Source: Struthio camelus
Taxonomy: Eukaryota > Chordata > Aves > Struthioniformes > Struthionidae
NCBI RefSeq assembly: GCF_040807025.1
Contig: NC_090944.1
Span: 119,552,738 to 119,616,737, forward strand
Length of the DNA stretch: 64,000 nt
Reading direction: 5' to 3'
This document shows positions 36,801 through 50,480 of the stretch, one piece after another. Position numbers and translations under genes: made by a program. The notes below the pieces were generated by a model. It did no database searches and was not told the DNA's origin. It saw nothing but the letters and a program-made list of their open reading frames with translations. Position 1 is the first letter of the stretch; every line of letters starts with the position of its first letter.

Positions 36801-39800
36801 TTGTAGCCATCTAGTGGCAGCATATAAAACTGTTTAAACGTACCTCATGATATTGATGAACGTATTTGCCATAGCAGAATTCATACTTCCACCAACCAAC
36901 ACCCTAAAGAGAGGAATAATTTCAGTTAGTAGAAAACACAAATCAAAACAAAAGCCAAACACCAACCCCCTGAAACACTCAGACACATCCAATTTTCCTC
37001 CTGACTCTAAATCACTGAGTATCGTAGCTGAAAACTGCATACCTATTGGTCAGATACCTGATTCAAGGATTGCACTGAAGGAGAATCTCGTATTAGACTA
37101 ACTGATATAGGTAAGAGATGGAATAGATGAGCTTAAGCAAAGAGAACCTAATTTTTATGCAGACAGTTTGCTCTCGGAAGACCCACATATGACGATATTC
37201 TTTAAAAGCTATTGGTATCCCCCCAGATGATCTTTTTAAAAAAAATGTTTTGTTCTTTCAAGGACAGAGAAAACTTCAGACTACTTTTCTCTGCTGGCTG
37301 TTCTCTCAGTCTCCCTAGGTAAATCTTCCTTTTTAATGCTTTGTCCTAACTGCTTCCTCTCTTAATGCCCAAGTTTCCTCAGATTTTTTTCTTCTTGTTA
37401 ACAAAATTAGTACAGAACAATTCTCATTATCTTCTACTTTCATTTCATTGTCCGTTCAAGTAAGTTGTATTTCAATAGAAAGAGTAAAGATACCTTTCAG
37501 TAAATTTAATAGCATAAACTGACAAGTTTGTATGTAAGTCGTCCCTATATCGATGTAAGGAAAGGCAATTATTATGTGTATAATAATGCTGTTAAAACCT
37601 GTAAGCTGGCATGGCTTGTGCAATGAAAGCTCCCGTCTTAGGTTGAAACACTAGAAGAACTGTACTTTTACTTCAGCTTTGTATTTTGCCCAGCAGAGCC
37701 AGGCAAGAATTAACTATGAGGTATTTGAAAGTCAGAGAAACATCATTCGCAAATACTAAGCTTCAACTTTCCATGCTGCGTACCACAGTGAAAGTCATAG
37801 GTTTATGCCCAAACATATTCTTTTCCCTCACATACACAGCAGAACGATAGTATTTAGTGGGGAAAGGGGACAAAAGCACAAATGCATACCCTACAGAGAC
37901 CAGAGCTGGCTCCAATAAGTTGTTAGCACAGCACAATGCAACACTGACAGAGATACTAGTTTGGAAGCAGCCGTGTAAACAGTGTAGTATCCAGGACAAT
38001 GACTGGACAAAAGGAGGTCTTGAACTTAGATTGAAAGAATATTTTTACTTACAGCTAAAGCTACTAGCAAATTTTTGAAAGGAAAAGTACCCCTTTTGTT
38101 ATAAGGAACAAAGTAGGTATCTGCTGAGGGAAAAATTTCAACTCTCAGAGTTCATGAAAAATTAAAAATATATAAAACAGTAAGTGCAAGTAAGAATAGG
38201 CTATTTTATGGTACGCAGTTTTATTTCTCACCCCATGGAAGCAGTAGGAACCACTAAGAAACTCCTTTATAAGTTGGTCATCAGTCAATTTGGAGATATG
38301 GGTTGTTCCCACAGTTAACAGCTGATGGCTTCCAACAGCAACTGGCTTGTGTATGGAAGAAAATTTATCTTCTTTTGTTGAATGCATTTCTTCCTGAAAT
38401 TAAAGTATACATAAATATGCCCATTTAGAGTTTATATGTCCCTTGCTAAATCTTATGATCTATAAGAAGTTATCTAATATTAAAGTGGCAGGTTGTGGGA
38501 AAAACTATGAAGGCATTTTTTCACCGTCTTCAGCGTAGTTGGAAAAAGAGATGGAAGGTCAAGAAACTAGTGACTTAGTAAACTGTAGGCTGAGGAGGCT
38601 ACAAGTTTTAAACTAGTAGCCCAAACTGAACTGCTTTATTTTCCTTCCAAATAAGTTACAGATGATTTCAATAAACTTACTAAAGACCATTTGAAAGACT
38701 GACATGGTCTTATAAAGAAACAGTTGCGGAAAAGAACTAATTCCACTGAGACCAAAGTTATATGTGTTACAACATGGAAAATAAGTACTATTTAAAATTA
38801 CTTTCCTATTTAAAACTACAGAAATCCTACCTCCTTAACCCTTCTAAAAGGCATCTTCATCATTTCTTGCTGTTTCTCCAGCTGTTCCAGGTTATGGGGT
38901 TTAAGTGGGGATCCTGGTAGTGATTGGCAAAAGATGTCATTCACAGGGGAAGCCCTGAACCTGTCCAAACAAGATATGGATACATCACTTAAAGTCTTTC
39001 AAATTTATTATCGCTGTACACACAGGTATGCCAACACACTCTCAGTCCTGTTCAGTGGCTCAGAGACCTCTGCTAAAAACTTACATTTTGGAGTAAAGAC
39101 CTGATTTTTTATTAGTTATTACACATTTCCATTGGGCTGAGTTGTGTCTATTTTCGCTTGTACTTGCACCATCTTAGTCAAGACTATGCTGTTGTCATAA
39201 TAATTACAACTGATGCAAATACTTTTTTGCCCAGTGCAGTCTCACTATTAATGCTGGCAGACAACCGGTCAACGCAGTCTAACTAGTCTTTCTCAAAAGA
39301 GAAAAACTCAAGATCACCTTTTTATTAAATAAATAAATAAAAAATTTGCCTGTCTACCTTCTTCCCTCTGTAAGCACACAGAGGCTTAAAAGACACAATA
39401 TACAAATAACAGTGCAATAAATAAGTGCAACAGATAACATAGTACTAATACATCTATTTACATGAGAAAAGTGATAACTGGTACTTAGTAATATACTTAG
39501 TAATATACTTATAAATACTTAGTAATAGCTTCACTTATTTACCCTAACTGCCAAGCATTTATAAAATGCATGATCAAGGATTTTATCTTACACGCTTTGC
39601 TGCCTATTTCAGAACACTTAGATTAAATATTCGATTGCTCTGAGGTCTGTGTGTATGGGCTATTCAGAACTCCTGTTTGTAATTTTTCCGTTTCAGTTGT
39701 ATGTCCTGCGCGTCCTTCACTATTCTTTTAACGCCCCTTGAAAGGTCAAAAATCTCTACTGTTGAGACGAACGTCACTTAGACGCACACTACAATTCAGA

Positions 39801-42800
39801 CAAGGGAAGAAAGAATCCCAAACTTGATTTTTGGAAAATAACACTGAAATCATAAATTCTTTATATGGAAATGACTTTATACGCAGCCGAAGGTAAGGCA
39901 GCGAGGCAAGATAGGGACAGATGGGAGCTCCTTAAGTTGGGAGTACTGCTAAAATAAATACTAGTAAGGTTATGATTGAAGACCGTACTTTTGTTTTCTG
40001 AAATTCAATAGAGAAGTTGAAATCTATGCATACTTATATTGCACGTGTGCAATTTGCAGTCTTTGAATACCAAGAAGATCCCTAAGAGCTTGAAATCATA
40101 AGACACATAAGAGACCGTGTTCTTTATTTGTCTGCGGCTTTCTCAGCCTTCAGGCTCTGCTTTGCGTTCCTCTGGAATCACAAAGGTTAGAAACTTACCT
40201 TTTGAAAATAAAACAATACTTGTGCTTCTCATATGGGATCAATCAACAGAGACTTATGAAATGCAAATATTGTGCAACTTAAAATGAAAACCGCAAGAGC
40301 TGGCAAAACTGCACCTGCCATGTTACCTAAGTAACATGCAAGTATCACAGGAAATGTCTAGACATTTTTGTATAAGAAACCATCGCTGGACATAAGACTT
40401 GTATAAACACATGCATGCATGGAAGTTGATGAAAATTTGGAGTCATAATGTTAGCCAAAATTTGGGTACCGTACCTGTATTTAGGATGGCTGCACAACAG
40501 AGGTGTCAATATAACCACTTCATATTCACAAGTTGTAACTTCTGCTACTGAAAGAATCTCATGTTTAGCTTCTGGATGACAGATGTACATCACTGTACTT
40601 GATCTGGGTAGGTTTTGTCTCAAGCTGCAAGGTGTGCCGTTTCCCATTTCTACTGGATAGTATGGGGTCATCTGCCCTTCTATATTTTTGGAAGGTATCT
40701 AGGTGAAAGAAAGTAAAAGTTAAGAATCACAGTAAGGCTCCTTGCCTTTTCTGAAACGGAGGTGTTGCTGCAACCAAACAGCTTCTGGTTTATTACCTCC
40801 AGGACAGCGCTGCACAAATGCACCAAGCCACTTGAGCTTTGCTACAAAGCCCAGCCACATCTGATTGCAAAAGCCGCTGGAATCTCTGCACAGGTTGCCT
40901 GATGTTTCAGTTCTAAGAAATCTTACCAGTCGGGTGCAATGTTTTGTCAGAGCACCAAGCCCAGCTACATACATCCTGTAGCCTAGGAGACAGAGACACG
41001 TGAGCAGCTCTGCCAGACTCAGCTTAGGTCTGCCCAAGCACATTACCTTCAGCGTGGTCCCAGACCATGAAGAATCTACACTGGCGTCATGCAAAGCCAT
41101 CCGGATATCTGCACTACACCCCTTAACAGATATAGTCTTGGTTTTCCCTTATCCAGAGTATCCCAGCCATCTGTTACCTTGTCGAACAGAAAGTTAACGA
41201 TACATGCAAAGTAAATCCCACTTTATAAGGTTTGAAACGTTCATCTAAAATACTTTAGAAAGCCTTTTAAAATAAAGGTACTTTACAAAGCCCAGGTAAA
41301 AATCTTAAGTCCCCTTTCCTCCATTTTGTACGCACTTTAAATAAGATCTCTTCAGATTTGTTCCTCTGTATTTAAAAACGCTTTTCCAACAGAAACTTAG
41401 CAACTCTTGTTTAATAGCTCCTGAACACCAATAATTAGTCGTGCATAATCATATGTCATTTAATTTTTGACTAGACAGAATTTTAAGGGCACTAGAGTCA
41501 TAAATGGACTTATGTGTTCAAGTTTTGTCCAACTTCCACTTAACGGGAGATTCATTCCTCAAACTGACCTAAGCCCCCTCTCCTGGTTCCGATCTTGAAT
41601 GCAGCTAAAGTTCCTGGGTACCAACGTTCTGCTCACGCAAAAGCCATGTTGGAATCCATGAAACAGACCTTTCTTTACCTATGTTGTTTGGGCTAGTAAA
41701 TATTCTCAGTGCACAACAAATCAGGCTCTGTGCTAAATGGTGGTGGTGCCTTCCATGGTCATGGAACTAACCCAAGCGACTTGGGATCCTTTTATATCTC
41801 ACCTGCTTCAGTTATGAAAGCACATGGTAATCCTGCCATAGGCCACTGACTCTTTGCTAGTGAAACTGTTCCATCATGAATGAACGAAGCGATACGATAT
41901 TCATGAGGCAAAAGAATGAATATGACAGTAGTTTAATTGCTTAGGCACCACTTTGCTTTCAGTCACTCCTCCACTCTATACTGGAATATTCAGCCAAAGC
42001 TGGGAACTGAACGTACATTCTGATTGTGTACAAAATAGCTTGTAAAAGGGGTACGATACCTTCCCTTCCTGGTTGAAGGAAACAACCGATCTTTCCTTAA
42101 ATACTGAAAGATTGTGCGTGCCTAAGCATCTCATTGCAGGTCACTGTGCAAGACACCCAAAGGGAGACAGCTGTTGTCTGCACCCAACTGAAAGGCACCT
42201 ACACAGGATTTAAGATAAAACCTCAGCCTCAGCAGTTCTTTGTGGTTACTTTAAGCACCTCCTTTCTGTGTTGTCTGCCCTCTCCCTTTCATGACTACAG
42301 ATTCCACTAAAATTGCACATCTAAATTCTTTGTTGACTGAAGCCAGTCAGTCTACGTACATCCTAAATACTACTGAAAAAGTTAGCAAAAGGTTTAACTT
42401 ATTCTGAAATGAATTAAAAAAATGGGCTAAAATGAACCAAGTTTTCTTCAACTTCAAAGAGGCATAACTGCTGTAGTTACTGGAATGGGCCACGTTCTGA
42501 TCGGGCCTGCTTCCCCAACTACCTCCGTAATGCATACCAAGAACATCTATTTTCTGAGATCCACTGCAAAAGAGGAACCACTCTCTGCTATGTAAATTGG
42601 TACCACAAAGAACACGCAGACCAAATCTGATTTTGGTAAATTAACAGGAAGGATAACTGGAAATAAGGTAGGTGCATGTCTTTCCACAGGTCAGATTTGC
42701 TATTGCTAATTCTGAACTCCAACATGCTTCAGATATTTATGTTGTTTCGCTATAAAGTAAGGTAACTCAGAATTGAGTTTTGGGGCCTAATCAAATGGAA

Positions 42801-45800
42801 AAGTTCTCTAATGAAAAAGGGAAGCACTGAGTTTTATGGGATGGGTCATCAAGTCAGGTGAGAGATCTGCTAGGGATTTAGCAACATTAGTGCTGTAAGA
42901 GTTTGTTAAGCATTTCTTCTTATCCAAAATGCACGGAGCTACCACTACAGGAATAGGAATCTCTGGTGTAGCTATAAAAACGCCGCTAGGCTATAATGTG
43001 ACTTTGTGTTTGTGTACGCATTGTCTTCATAGCAGAAGAGTAATTCATCTTTCTTTTAAGATTTGAGTAACTTTAACGTCCAGTAACTGGAAGGGCAAGA
43101 AACTTGAAGAAACGGACCAAATAAGCTTTGTGAGATGGGACTGATAATCAAAAGTGAGAAGAGTGCAGCTCAGGAAAGCAGTTTCATTTATTGATACTTA
43201 TTTTAGTAGGGCACTAATTATATAATCTCATCATATTTAAATTGCCTCCACTATTGATGGCAAAAATTAAAATAGATGTTTTTCACTTGCCTCTTTTGCA
43301 CTCTCTTTTGGATTTTCCTTTTCTTCTTGATCTAGGGAATAATTAAGAATGAGGTAAGCATAACGTCTGTGAACTTGAAATAAAATGAAATTATATACAA
43401 AAAGAAGTTTATGTTTTGTGTATTTGCTAGTATTTTGCGTATAAACTGTCAGAGTCAATTTCACCAACTTGCAGGTGCAAAAGAGGAAAGAAAGGGGAAA
43501 AAAAACCCCAGTGATCTGGGATCCAGAGCAAACAGAACAAAATATGAGTTAGCATCTTCTTGGAACAATTTTACAAGTTTGTCAGATAGGCCAAATCCAG
43601 CCCTAGCACAACAATAAGGTCATGTAGGCTAGAATAACATGTCCTTGCTGCTGTTCTCTGAGGGCCAGCTGACTATTCCTTTCAAAAGTGAGTGAATTAC
43701 AGGCTGGGACAATAAATAGTAGGCAAGGACTTCAGCCCACCCACTAGTCTCAGCAGATATACTGGTTGGAGAAAGAAGTTAGGCCAGAGTGTACGGCATA
43801 CTAATGACCATGACAGTAAGCATCAGTACAAGGGGAGCTACAAGCTGGCGCAGGTTAAAGCTATCCTTAGCATTCTGAACTGCTTCAGGAGTCTGGACTC
43901 CGTTCAGGATTATATGAGAGAAAGGCAACTCTGCTTTGCTGTCACCTGTTCAGTTATTCCAAGCTTACTGTAATACATTTGTGGATTCATCTCACAGTCT
44001 ATTTTAAGAGAAGTAGTATGAATTGCTGTATAGGAAGCACAGAAAGAATAAAATCTGCCACCCAAGCAGAGAGGACAGAGGGCCAACATCCTGAAAATCT
44101 CAGATATGATGATCTGAAGTATCACCACGTGCAACTTACTAGCATCTAACCTCAAGAAAAGAATTCATAAACTCAAATTAGACATCTGTTTTCTGTATAG
44201 CAGCATCTAGGGAAAATTACACACCTCTGCACAGGATTAATAACAGCACAAACACACACTGAACTGCACTAATAAGAAATGCCAAAAAACCCGCAGTGTT
44301 TCTAAAACCATGTTTCTCTTCAGGACTAAGATACCTCGTTGAAGGCTGCAGGTATTCAAAAGCATTGGATTCATGGCTGTCAATCCTTTCTAGGACATAG
44401 GCACTGAAGTTACCATTTTTAGGAGGAGGAAAATAGTGGCGCCCACTTTTTACATACTAGCCCAGAATGTAAAGAACTACTCAATGCTGATACATTTCTA
44501 TTGTTTCCATTGAATCTGATGATGGACACTTAGTTTGTGGACTTTTAGAGTTATCTGGACAAACGTAGTGCCAAAGAGCTCAGCCTTATATAAGGGAAGC
44601 AGATATTGGCAGGTACAAACACAGGACTTTTGGCATCTACAATAATTTGCTAGCAAAAACGCAAGCGCTTAGAAAATTAGCTTGGGACTCAGCTACCTAA
44701 ATTCCACCCGAGTTCCACTTCGGGAACTGCAATATTTTTGCAGATCTGTGTCAGAACACTTAAAAAACACTTAGAACAACTGCAAGGATCAAATCCATCT
44801 GCAAAAACTGTAAAAGGTTTGGTTTGGTTTTGTATACTATGTTTTATTACAGAACAGCAGAGCCCAAGATGCTACATGCTCTGCGCCCAGCTTACAGCTT
44901 GAAAGACACTTCCCCTCACCCAAAAAGAATGTGGCAAGAGGCTACGTTACATCAGCCAGATCAGGCATATATCAGTACAATTTTTTAAACTATGTATTTT
45001 CTCTACCTGACCCTAATTAACTGTTGTATTTTGTACAGTATGGCAAAACCGATAGGATGGACGTGATGTAAGGCACTGAAAAGGAATTAATTCAAAACAA
45101 CAGATTTTGGAAGAAAGAGTAATCCACAGAATTCTACTATCCTTTCACACTGGAAATAGCTTTCTACAGAAGTTCCAGCACATTTCTCAGAATGTAATAA
45201 TTAAAACCAAAAGAAATCATTAGCATCAACAAAATAAAATAAACTAAGACAAACCTGGTTCTGACAATGGGTTCTTTATCATCATATTCCCAAGATAGTA
45301 TTCTTGGATGTTTATTTTCTACAATCAAAAAAAAGTTAAAGTTTTTCAGTTACCATTTTCCATACGTTTTCAAGTGCATATGATTTCAAGTCTTTTTGAG
45401 GAGTTAAGCAGCAAAAAGGGGACTGAGACTATTAAATTGTAAGACACCTACCTGACCAGTTTCTTTCTCCTCATGATATTGACGGATATGTTTTCCATGG
45501 CAGACTTCATAAGTCCAGTAAGATTCAATCTTTAAGAAAAAGGAGTGGGGGGGGGGGGAGGGGTGGAAGCATGTTCTGTTTAGATACATGACCAGAAAGA
45601 GACATTTTTCCCAAAACTTTTGGCCTCTGCAGTAAAAAAAAAAAAAATCTGGCCCAAGCAGGTAGATGAAAGCACCCTCGCAAGTAGTAGCACAGCAAAT
45701 GGTCTCAGCATTCCCTAAGGATTGTGACTAGGTTCTAAATAAACATAAAAGACAGTTTCCTTCACTTCTGCACAGACATAACACAGCAAAAAAACCCTGA

Positions 45801-48800
45801 AGACAGGCGTGTTGGAACTAATTCACTCTTTACCAGGGGGTTACCAGGGGTTAAGCTGTAGTGACTCAGCACAGACTATTTTTGGTCTCTACTGCAGATA
45901 AGGGGTGTTTACCAGTTGGGCTTGACCCACTCTCCCTTCCTCAAGGACTTCTGTGGGATATGAAGGTTCTGTGATTCGTATGATAGCTGGCCATTTTCAC
46001 TTTCTCTGCTTCTCAATGCTGCTTGTTTGGCATTAAGTTTGTTCTCAGAACGTAAGAAGTGAAATTTTAAATTGTGATGGTACTTGGTCAACCTCTGGAA
46101 AACTTGTAGAATTATCTAGAATTGTATTTGTTGAGGAATGCCTTTCATTACAGACCGTGACACATTAGGGCTTGACTCCTGGAAGCAAACGTTTTAAATC
46201 CCCATTTACATATTGTTACTATAGTCATCCTGTTTATTTAAATCCCGAGATCTTAAATTATTTAGACTTTTTACAGTAATATTAAGATATTGTCATCAAG
46301 ACGTAGAGAACTTATTTTGGATCGAATTACTACCTGAACTACCTTTATCCATACAGTTTACAACTACACTGAACCTTGAACCTTAAAATGGGCTGGGTTG
46401 TAAACTTTTGATTAACATGCAAGTTTTCAGTGCATAAATAACATACTCTGTATGAGCAGCTACTTTGCTTAAAAAGAGGCTCCAACAACTCTCCTGGAGT
46501 AGGACCTTTGTAATCCTTCTCTTCTTCCTAGAATAAAGGGATATTCCAATACATTAAAATTAAAGGCAGTCTGGTTAGTAAATACTCATTTGAAACAATT
46601 AAAAAACCTTATCGCAAAATTAAAGACATAAAAACTCATTAATTCCTGCCATGAAGGAACTGTGTTGTGATTAGAAAAAAAGATAGTTTAGTTCAGTAAG
46701 AAGGGCCAAATAAAAGTTACAAATCAAAGAGTCAAAACAAAAATTCTGTGGTTTTAAGCATACACATATCGCAAAAGAGCAGTAGCTCTCAACTTGCTCA
46801 TGTCAAGAGTGGCAGCTTGTGGCATGAACAGGACAAGTGTATCAATCATCTTTTAATTTGTTAGTCAATATTGATGTATTTGTGCAGCACAACTGGAATG
46901 TCACACAGCTTTTATTGAATAAAAAAAACGCGGATCAAAAAGGCATAGATAATATTGTGAAAGCCTATTGCTGCCTATTTTTTACTCTAAATATGCATGC
47001 TGTTGAAAAGATATGCACTGCAAAGTTCTTTAGAACTAAAGATTTCTCACCTATGTTGAAGTACTCGGTACTGTCAATCACCTAAAGGACGACAGCTATG
47101 TCCAAACGGAGGTCCCTGCCATAGGAGTACAGCTTGTCTGCGCAAGCTTTTGCACGGTGTGAAAACAAGAACCATTGCAGGGACTGAAGACCAATGATAA
47201 ACCTCACCAATTTCCAGAGAAAGACGTACCTCCTCAATCTACCTTCTCCTGTATAAACAAACATGTTCGTATTTTCTACAATTCAAACCCTGCACTGTAC
47301 ATTCAGTTTTCCAACTGGGGAGAAGATGAGGGAGAAGGAAGCTTTTACGACAGGTGGTAGCAACACTAGCAAATGCACTACTGGGAGGCATTCAGATACA
47401 GTGATTACGATAGCAGTGGTAACAGTCTTTTTAGCTGTTTACTGGCATTGAATTTGACAATGCTACTTAAAATACAAGAACTTTCCAATCAGTGTTGATT
47501 TTTGCTGAAGTTCCAAAAGTAAAACTCATGACAGCGACTGACAAACCTATCAATCAGCAGAACAGCTCAGCAACCATTTGTTACCAAATAAGGACTTCAA
47601 GACTGTTCAGAGCAGCTACGCTTTTATAGAGCTAGCATCTAATACCAAACGAACGCATCTATTATAAACTGTGAAAACGTTAATCACTCTGTAGATGATT
47701 TTCCTTTTATAGGAAAAAAAGAGTATTTATTTTGAAAAAAACACAACACAAAAGATGTTGTAGAGACTTATCTACAGCTTATAATTATGAAAAACAACCC
47801 AAACTTACCTCATTGCCACTTGATATCAGTGGAAGTATACATTTATATTTTTCTTTATCCACAGTAGTCATGATGATGTAGTTATCCTCTTTGTACAGGA
47901 CACCAGTTGTAGGCTAAGAAAACAAACAGCCTACGAATTAGTCAATTTAAAAAAAAAACGTTACTTCTTAAAATATTCCTGTATTCCTGAATGCATGAAT
48001 AGTAAAGTTAATTCAAAGTGATGGGGCAGGTGCTCCAAAATATTTCCTGGGTCTTAATTATACCACACACAAAAAAAAAAGAAAGAGGGGGGTGGCATTT
48101 GAACTTGGAAGCACTTTGTGAATATGTGCCTGCCTGGCTTCCTTTCTTCTTCTTTCAATCCTTCTACTTCAACCATATTCCTGCCCTCCTCTACACTCAT
48201 TCTCTTACTCATGTTTGTGTATTTACAAATCTGCCTCAAAAGAAACCCAAGATTTCCAACAATCACACGCAGAACGTATTACTTGCTCTTCTCTCACGTG
48301 TTGTCTGTTTTCTACCCAGAAAGTAGGATCTTGAGGAAAATGACAATATCTTACTTTGTCTAATACAGTAGAACCACAGACAGTATCACAAATGAAACAC
48401 TATTTAATTAACAAAAGGAATTTTGAGTTTACGTGCTTTTAGATAAATGGTTTCCTGTGAGTCTAACTATGAAACAGCTTGATTAAAAAATGAACAACCC
48501 CCTTCTATCCACTGCATTTTGCAACCAGCCTTTATCACATTGACTTTCAGATCACATTTGCCTGGGATTTTCCCAGCTTCAAATCCAGGAAACTCAGACT
48601 TCTGAGCTAAACTTTGACTCTCTCTGGATTCTTTCTGACTTGTTCACTCACAAGATTCTGTAACTATAAAATACACTTTACACTAAAAGCACTGTTCAGT
48701 GAGAGATTTAATCAGGTTCATTTTCTCATAGCATTGATAAAGCCATAGGAACTGCAGCAGTACAAATGTGCTTCTCTGCAAAGCATCAAGACAGCTAAGA

Positions 48801-49861
48801 AAGAAGCCATGTGGGCTCACGTACGGTCTGTTACCGCAAATAAAAACGTGTGACAATCTTTTAAACACAACTTAGTACGGTTATGCCAAGCACACCCAAA
48901 ACTGAAAGGTCTTTTTTGTCACATGGGGCCTTTAAAAATAGGTGCAAGGTGTGAGCGTATTTACGGCCTCTGGAGATGGATAATAGCAGCAGTGTATGAA
49001 CGTAAATACTGGTGTCTAATTGTCCTTTAACAGTTAAAGACTGCCAGCTTTTTTTAGCAAAGGAGAACATTTTGGTAAAAGCAGTACCTGGTAAAAAGGG
49101 ACTTCATGAAGATACCTTCACATCAGTAAACAAATATAAGATCTTTTAAAGCAAAGATTATTAGGTGTGTATCGACAAACACCATACCCAAACTCACAAC
49201 CTAGCTGCTCCCGTCAAGATTTTTTTTTTTTTAAGGCAAATATTATTCCAAGCGCTTGCGACCGACATAAGGCTGCCAACACTCCAGGTAATACCGTTAA
49301 CATCAGAAGAGAAGAAACTATTAACGGCTCAGACTAGCACGGCATCTTGAAAGCACGTTACATAAAAACACTCCCGAAACGTTGCAGACTATTTTAAAAA
49401 TTATCTATGCAATTTCGGCTTAAGGGGGGGTGCTTCCCGCAGCTTTTCCGAGTGCAACCACATGTACATTCACCAAAAAATACATATACATATACATATA
49501 AATAACGATATTAAAATACAAATAATAATAATAAAAAACAAGGTCAAAAAAGGCCTTTTCCTGGCGCCCTGCGTGCCTTCTGCGCCGAGTGACAGCCCCG
49601 CCGCCGGGGCCGGGACGGAAGGGCTCTGCGTCAGCCGGACCGAAGAAGCGCCGGGACCCCCCCGCCGCCCGCGGCACCCACCAGGCTGAGCTCGGTGCCG
49701 GGCCAGTTCACCCTGAAGGGGATGTCGTCGCTGAGCTGCGGCCCGCCGCGCCCCCCGCCGCCGCCGCCCGCCGCGCCCGCCGCCAGCAGCCCGCACAGCA
49801 GCGCCAGCGGCGCGGCCGGCGCAGCAGCCGGAGCCGGGGCGCGGCGCCGCCGCCCCGTCAT
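33827..49861 (-). CDS. ERLEC1: ERLEC1, endoplasmic reticulum lectin 1 (14 coding exons)
   Basis: ERLEC1 (XTP3-B) is a soluble ER-lumen lectin that binds mannose-trimmed N-glycans and links misfolded glycoproteins to the SEL1L-HRD1 degradation complex. Coding exons in transcript order: 49861-49682, 47913-47809, 46527-46447, 45529-45452, 45318-45255, 43331-43291, 40698-40475, 38960-38831, 38393-38232, 36903-36844, 35498-35374, 34948-34871, 34660-34585, 33898-33827. They sum to 1,476 nt, 491 residues (human 483), with phases that all join. A signal peptide (about 1-33, [12 protein letters not shown] core) precedes [15 protein letters not shown]. Two MRH lectin domains follow, near 113-255 ([19 protein letters not shown]) and 350-475 ([38 protein letters not shown]). 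Introns are GT-AG except the one after exon 6, which is GC-AG. The ATG context is GCCATGA. Introns hold only simple repeats and a 45-bp duplication. Confidence 0.97.
36513..36600. repeat. 45-bp tandem duplication in an ERLEC1 intron
   Basis: CATTGGCTAACACTACAGAA begins at 36,523 and again at 36,568, a 45-bp period with two copies, in the intron between exons 10 and 11. The few differences suggest a fairly recent duplication. Confidence 0.85.
43291..43331 (-). other. ERLEC1 exon 6, a 41-nt exon with a GC splice donor
   Basis: The exon starts after CCCTAG and encodes the tail of a split Asp codon plus [13 protein letters not shown]. It ends GAG|GCAAGT, the standard GC-AG donor consensus. The next exon begins at 40,698 (CACCTAG|ATACC) in phase 0. 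The nearby GTGAAA would break the frame, so GC is the only donor consistent with the next exon. It lies in the acidic linker inside MRH domain 1, which is variable between species. Confidence 0.85.
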
Positions 49862-50480
49862 GGCGCCCGAGGCGAGGGGAGGCGGCCGCGGACCACCTGC
49901 CGCTGCCGCCGCCGCCGGCACCCGCCACCGGCCACGTCTGCTTCCGGCGGGGCGCCGCGTCACGGCCGGGGCGGGGCCGCGGCCCATCAACATCCGGGGC
50001 AGGCACGCGCCTCGCCGGGAGCCGTTGGAGCCGTTAGTGGCGGGCGGGCGGTAAGTGCGTGGCGGCGGGTGAGCTCCCCTCACCCCGCCTCGGAGCTGCC
50101 TCTCGCGCCCGCCTCCCTGCCCCGGCGGCGGGAGCCGAGCGGAAACGGCTGTGCCCGGCAGCGCGGCGGGGCCGCGCTGAGGGCGGGGGGCGGTGCTGCC
50201 CGCCGCCGGGCTGCCCCGGGGGCCGGGCACCTCCTTTGCTCTGCTCGGGCCGGGCGCGTCGCCGCGGTTCTGGGCCGCGGGCTGGGAGCCGCCGGTAACG
50301 GCAGTGTCGTGTCCCTCCCGCCACCCCGCCCTTCCCCGCACGGCGCCTGGCCGCGTCCTGGCTGGCAGCTGCTGCAGCCTGGGCTTGCAGCAAACGTGTA
50401 CGCAGCAGGGCGACGCTTCCCGGCCTGTGGCTTCGTGCCTAGCCTGCGCCGGCAGTACTGACCTGAAAGCTGCCTTCTAG
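49560..50480. promoter_or_regulatory. CpG island, ERLEC1 promoter and probable bidirectional ASB3 promoter
   Basis: High G+C and CpG density spans ERLEC1 exon 1 and continues about 600 bp upstream of it. ERLEC1 is transcribed leftwards. In mammals ASB3 is transcribed in the opposite direction from the same island, so it should go rightwards here. GCCACGTC at 49,931-49,938 has an ACGT core like XBP1/ATF6 sites, and CTTCCGG at 49,941-49,947 matches ETS/GABP sites typical of bidirectional promoters. No TATA box was seen. Confidence 0.75.
49980..50050 (+). other. Putative non-coding exon 1 of ASB3 (end at 50,050)
   Basis: GGGCGGGCG|GTAAGT at 50,051 is a strong donor on the + strand about 190 bp from the ERLEC1 ATG, where ASB3 (ankyrin-repeat SOCS-box protein 3, a cullin-5 ubiquitin-ligase adaptor) should begin. 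A possible second non-coding exon at 51,217-51,283 lies between TTTATAG and GTACGG. No ASB3 coding sequence was found in the window, so this rests on synteny and splice motifs. The 5' limit is nominal. Confidence 0.35.

Noticed and set aside
40720-41100. A 126-codon - strand frame beside ERLEC1 exon 7.
   Set aside because: It is not similar to ERLEC1 and falls wholly within the intron upstream of exon 7.
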